Of a DNA stretch of 64,000 nt, positions 61,752-64,000 are shown one piece after another. Each line of letters opens with the position of its first letter. Within the stretch, counting starts at the first letter, position 1. The translations under genes were made by a program, and so were the position numbers. The notes under the pieces were generated by a model that ran no database searches, was not told the DNA's origin, and was given only the letters and a program-made list of their open reading frames with translations. Source of the stretch: Salivita marina (GTDB lineage Bacteria; Pseudomonadota; Gammaproteobacteria; Pseudomonadales; Azotimanducaceae). The stretch is from positions 930,001-994,000 of the forward strand of contig JAYQNS010000004.1 of the NCBI GenBank assembly GCA_038144425.1. The letters are read 5' to 3'.

Positions 61752-62926
61752 TTAATTAAAGTGTTTGTTTTGATAATCTAAATCTTCAACAGAATTATCG
61801 TTTTGTTTAAATGGCTTGATGTAATTCTCATTAACAAAGTTAATATCCTTATCACCAAGATCCCTAGCCAAATCTAAAGCATTACCTTTATGCTTTTTGG
61901 TATATGCCCAGTAAGTAGCCATATAATGCCTAAAGAAGTACGATTTTCTTTTGATGGGTAGTTCTACCCCATTCTTAGCTAGAGCCTTGTCCAGGTGGCT
62001 TATAAGCTGTTCTACGCATATAAAATTACCCCTACTATTAAGAAACAAGTAATCCTGGTCTACAGGCATATTATTCATGTAATCCTGGATCTTATCTTTT
62101 AGGGTTGTAGAAATAGTAAGAGTTCTAACACCGCTATCAGTTTTAGTGCCTCCAATTACTTTGCCTTTTTTAACTGCCTTATCAAATAGAATAGTAGGTA
62201 TGTTTAAATGGAACTTAAAACTATTCCTATTTAAAGCTCTGGCCTCACTGGGTCTGCAAGCAGTTTGCAACATAATCTCACTAATTAATTTAACCTGAGT
62301 ATTACTTATATCGCTAACAAGATTAGACACCATATCTAATGACCAGGTATTAAAGTCTATTACAGGCTTTTTTTACTTCTAACTACTTGCACAGAAACCA
62401 TGTAGTCTTTGTCCTTACATACGTTTTTAGCCAATTTAGATTGAGGTGGATTAACCTGGTGCTGCACAATGTTGGTTAAAACATTAAAGATTTTTCTTCT
62501 AGTACCATTATCTAAATTAGTATTATTAACTAGATAAGATACAAAATCATTAAGTACAGAGTCAGTTAATAATCTTAAATCAATATTACCTAGCTTAGCA
62601 ATGATGTGATTTAGGTATTGGCTAGTGTACTCATCAATTGTGTTCTGGCTAATAGCCTTAACATTTTTACCATCGTTAAAGTCTAGCTTTCTTTGGTTAA
62701 GACTTCTGTAGTATTGCTGCCAAGCTTCAGATAAAAAGATTTGCGATGATGATGTTTTTTCTAAACCTATCTCATCTACTTTCTTTTTAGCTAGAACTTC
62801 TACAACACTTTTAGTTTTACCAGTTATAAATTTAGGCTTACCATCTACACCAAAGTATGCCCAACGCCATAACCTTTTTGTTTTACCATTAACTTTCTTA
62901 CTTACTGATCTGATTGATAGACTCAT
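61752..62926 (-). CDS. int: Tyrosine recombinase/phage integrase (frameshifted)
   Basis: About 391 residues when one T (plus strand) is restored in the run at 62368-62374, which joins SKK to KPVIDFNTWSLD. N-terminus: a beta-rich arm-binding part and a core-binding SAM-like domain (NTIDEYTSQYLNHIIAKLG). Catalytic domain: first arginine in ACRPSEARAL, the block FFRHYMATYWAY with second arginine and histidine, and the nucleophile tyrosine in VNENYIKPF. The first histidine of the usual H-x-x-R block is replaced by tyrosine. The ATG at 62926 has GGGGAGGAAG. It would make the phage able to integrate. Confidence 0.87.
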
Positions 62927-63147
62927 ACTTCCTCCCCATTCATTTGCTTATCTAACAAAATTTGATTTTCTAAATGATTTATTGGATCAATTTGTTTTTT
63001 TTTAAAATAAAGATCACAAGATTTATTTTTACACTTAGATATACCATGTTCATCAAATCCTAAATCCTCTCCACATCCTCTACAAGTTTCCATATTTTCC
63101 TCTCTCTCTTTTTTGTATTTAGTTGGGTGCTTAAAAACAAATGTCAT
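62923..63147 (-). CDS. Small zinc-ribbon phage protein
   Basis: 74 residues. A four-cysteine ribbon, CRGCGEDLGFDEHG then CKNKSC, at residues about 22-44. The ATG at 63147 has a perfect AAGGAGGTG site and overlaps the stop of the gene upstream, so it is preferred; an internal ATG at 63093 also has a good site (AGAGAGG). It overlaps the integrase start by four bases, so it could act with it, for example as a directionality factor, but this is speculation. Confidence 0.7.
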   Translation of the reverse strand: MTFVFKHPTKYKKEREENMETCRGCGEDLGFDEHGISKCKNKSCDLYFKKKQIDPINHLENQILLDKQMNGEEV

Positions 63148-63281
63148 TTACACCTCCTTAAAACAATATTAGTTATTTGTTTTTTACCAGGTGCAAATTG
63201 AATTTGATGATAATAACTATCTTTTATCTGTTCAATAAATTTTGGTTTGACACCTTTTTTTGTAATATGGAAGTAATACAT
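63144..63281 (-). CDS. Very small phage protein
   Basis: 45 residues, from an ATG at 63281 to a TGA shared with the next start. It reads MYYFHITKKGVKPKF and ends in a basic stretch (VLRRCK). The last codons contain the AAGGAGG site of the next gene. No clear ribosome site of its own. Confidence 0.45.
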   Translation of the reverse strand: MYYFHITKKGVKPKFIEQIKDSYYHQIQFAPGKKQITNIVLRRCK

Positions 63282-63296
63282 ATTGCCAGTTATGAC

Positions 63297-63452
63297 TCAA
63301 GAAGTAGCTTTGTTTCTTTTTCTGACCTTTATATTATCATCACTCCAGTTGCCTTGATAAAAACTTGGAAACTTTGCAGAGCAATCTGGCTTAAAGCTCC
63401 AAGACTTACATCTGTAACTTTTAAACAATCTACCTTTAGTAAAAAATGCCAT
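63297..63452 (-). CDS. Small basic phage protein
   Basis: 51 residues: MAFFTKGRLFKSYRCKSWSF, two cysteines, basic C-terminus. It starts in a TAATG overlap with the stop of the gene upstream, preceded by AAAGGAGAAAGC, which is a good ribosome site. Function unknown. Confidence 0.55.
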   Translation of the reverse strand: MAFFTKGRLFKSYRCKSWSFKPDCSAKFPSFYQGNWSDDNIKVRKRNKATS

Positions 63453-64000
63453 TATGCTTTCTCCTTTATTAATTTAGGTTTAGCTATAAATGTTACAGGC
63501 TTGAATACATAATCATAACCATCTGTCCAAGCAACGTCTTTTTCAGATTTTGTATGTCTTTTAATTGTAGCTGTCAAATTAACTTTATCTCCAACTTTAA
63601 ATTTAGAATCATATTCTGAAATAAGTTGTTTTGAATTACCAAAATAAATTAAAGTATTCTCATCAGCATCTTTAAATTTATGAACACAGCAAACACCATA
63701 GTCACCATCAAACCAAAAAATTTCTGTAATTGTAAGTTTTAAATCTAATATATCTCCAACTTCTCCAACATAAGAATATTTAGCTTTAGCTTCTGCAATC
63801 TTTTTTTCCTTTTTTAATTTAATAATATGATTGTTGTAATTACAAATGTGTTGGTCAAAATGTATTTCACAAGGTTTTTGATTTTTAGATATATTCCACT
63901 TATCTCTGTTCCAAATGTAAGTTGATAGTTTGTTACCCTCATTAAAAAAATCAGGGTCATTTTTTTTGATAAGATCAACTGCTAATTTTTTTGCAGTATC
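63452..64000 (-). CDS. Partial phage protein with OB-fold-like C-terminal domain
   Basis: An open frame of 182 codons entering from the right edge of the window; its start is beyond 64,000 and it contains no methionine here. The first part is charged, with IHFDQHICNYNNHI. The second part (YVGEVGDILDLKLTITEIFWFDGDYG..., then FKVGDKVNLTATIKRH) has the strand pattern of a small OB-like nucleic-acid-binding domain seen in phage proteins. Possibly a single-strand DNA-binding or primase-helicase accessory protein. Confidence 0.6.
   Translation of the reverse strand, partial: DTAKKLAVDLIKKNDPDFFNEGNKLSTYIWNRDKWNISKNQKPCEIHFDQHICNYNNHIIKLKKEKKIAEAKAKYSYVGEVGDILDLKLTITEIFWFDGDYGVCCVHKFKDADENTLIYFGNSKQLISEYDSKFKVGDKVNLTATIKRHTKSEKDVAWTDGYDYVFKPVTFIAKPKLIKEKA

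Noticed and set aside
63177..63512. A 111-codon plus-strand frame in AT-rich DNA
   Set aside because: The minus strand here holds a chain of small genes joined by TAATG and ATGA overlaps with good ribosome sites, so the plus frame is its shadow.

Overview
The window joins two unrelated kinds of DNA. Positions 1 to about 56,850 are GC-rich chromosomal DNA of a gammaproteobacterium. From about 19.2 to 56.8 kb the gene content and order (yggX-mutY-asmA / hisB-hisA / ctpA-envC-gpmI / rhodanese-grxC-secB / ntrBC-glnA-typA / tat-hisE-ubiB-ubiJ-ubiE / DUF971-hslUV-SPOR-priA-rpmE / malic enzyme-mrcA-pilM) closely follow what I remember of Pseudomonas aeruginosa, so a Pseudomonadales-type lineage is likely, probably free-living and marine. 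The genus cannot be named from this sequence. From about 56,850 to 64,000 the DNA is strongly AT-rich. It carries small, tightly overlapping phage-type genes: a RecB-like exonuclease, an annealing protein, DUF3310, a LexA-type winged helix, an XRE repressor and a tyrosine integrase. Composition and content resemble phages of AT-rich marine bacteria such as SAR11. The switch occurs within a few bases and cuts one gene on each side (pilM and a zinc-finger/HNH-like gene), which looks more like a chimeric join than a prophage border.

Layout of the GC-rich part. 1-0.85 kb: sirtuin. 0.9-5.5 kb: a one-direction operon for a Tat-exported flavin amine oxidase, an exported RidA imine deaminase, three c-type cytochromes and a PRISE-type reductase, ended by a terminator. 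It reads as a periplasmic amine-dehydrogenase module. 5.6-11.8 kb: ribA, an acyl-CoA synthetase divergent from an APH-like kinase, a sodium/solute symporter, a lipocalin and a thioesterase. 11.9-17.4 kb: a large TonB receptor divergent from a metallo-beta-lactamase-fold hydrolase, a YghU-type glutathione transferase and tRNA-Phe. 17.6-29 kb: BCCT transporter, Fe-trafficking protein, MutY, AsmA, HisB, HisA, CtpA, EnvC, GpmI, rhodanese, glutaredoxin and SecB. 29-38 kb: an acetate-type symporter with its DUF4212 subunit, TrmL, a beta-propeller lipoprotein and the nitrogen-control genes ntrC, ntrB and glnA, with recognisable NtrC-like sites. 38-56.8 kb: TypA, Dtd, TatABC, HisE, ubiquinone genes, HslUV, a SPOR protein, PriA, L31, an M48 protease, malic enzyme, PBP1a and the start of pilM.

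Many otherwise intact genes are split by single-base indels in homopolymers: sir2, a cytochrome c, the amine oxidase, the acyl-CoA synthetase (twice), gpmI, priA, mrcA, and at least six AT-rich genes including the integrase. The families are core functions and both halves of each protein are conserved, so these are most simply sequencing errors of long-read type. I give each such gene as one feature spanning the shift. No CRISPR array, insertion sequence or rRNA was seen.
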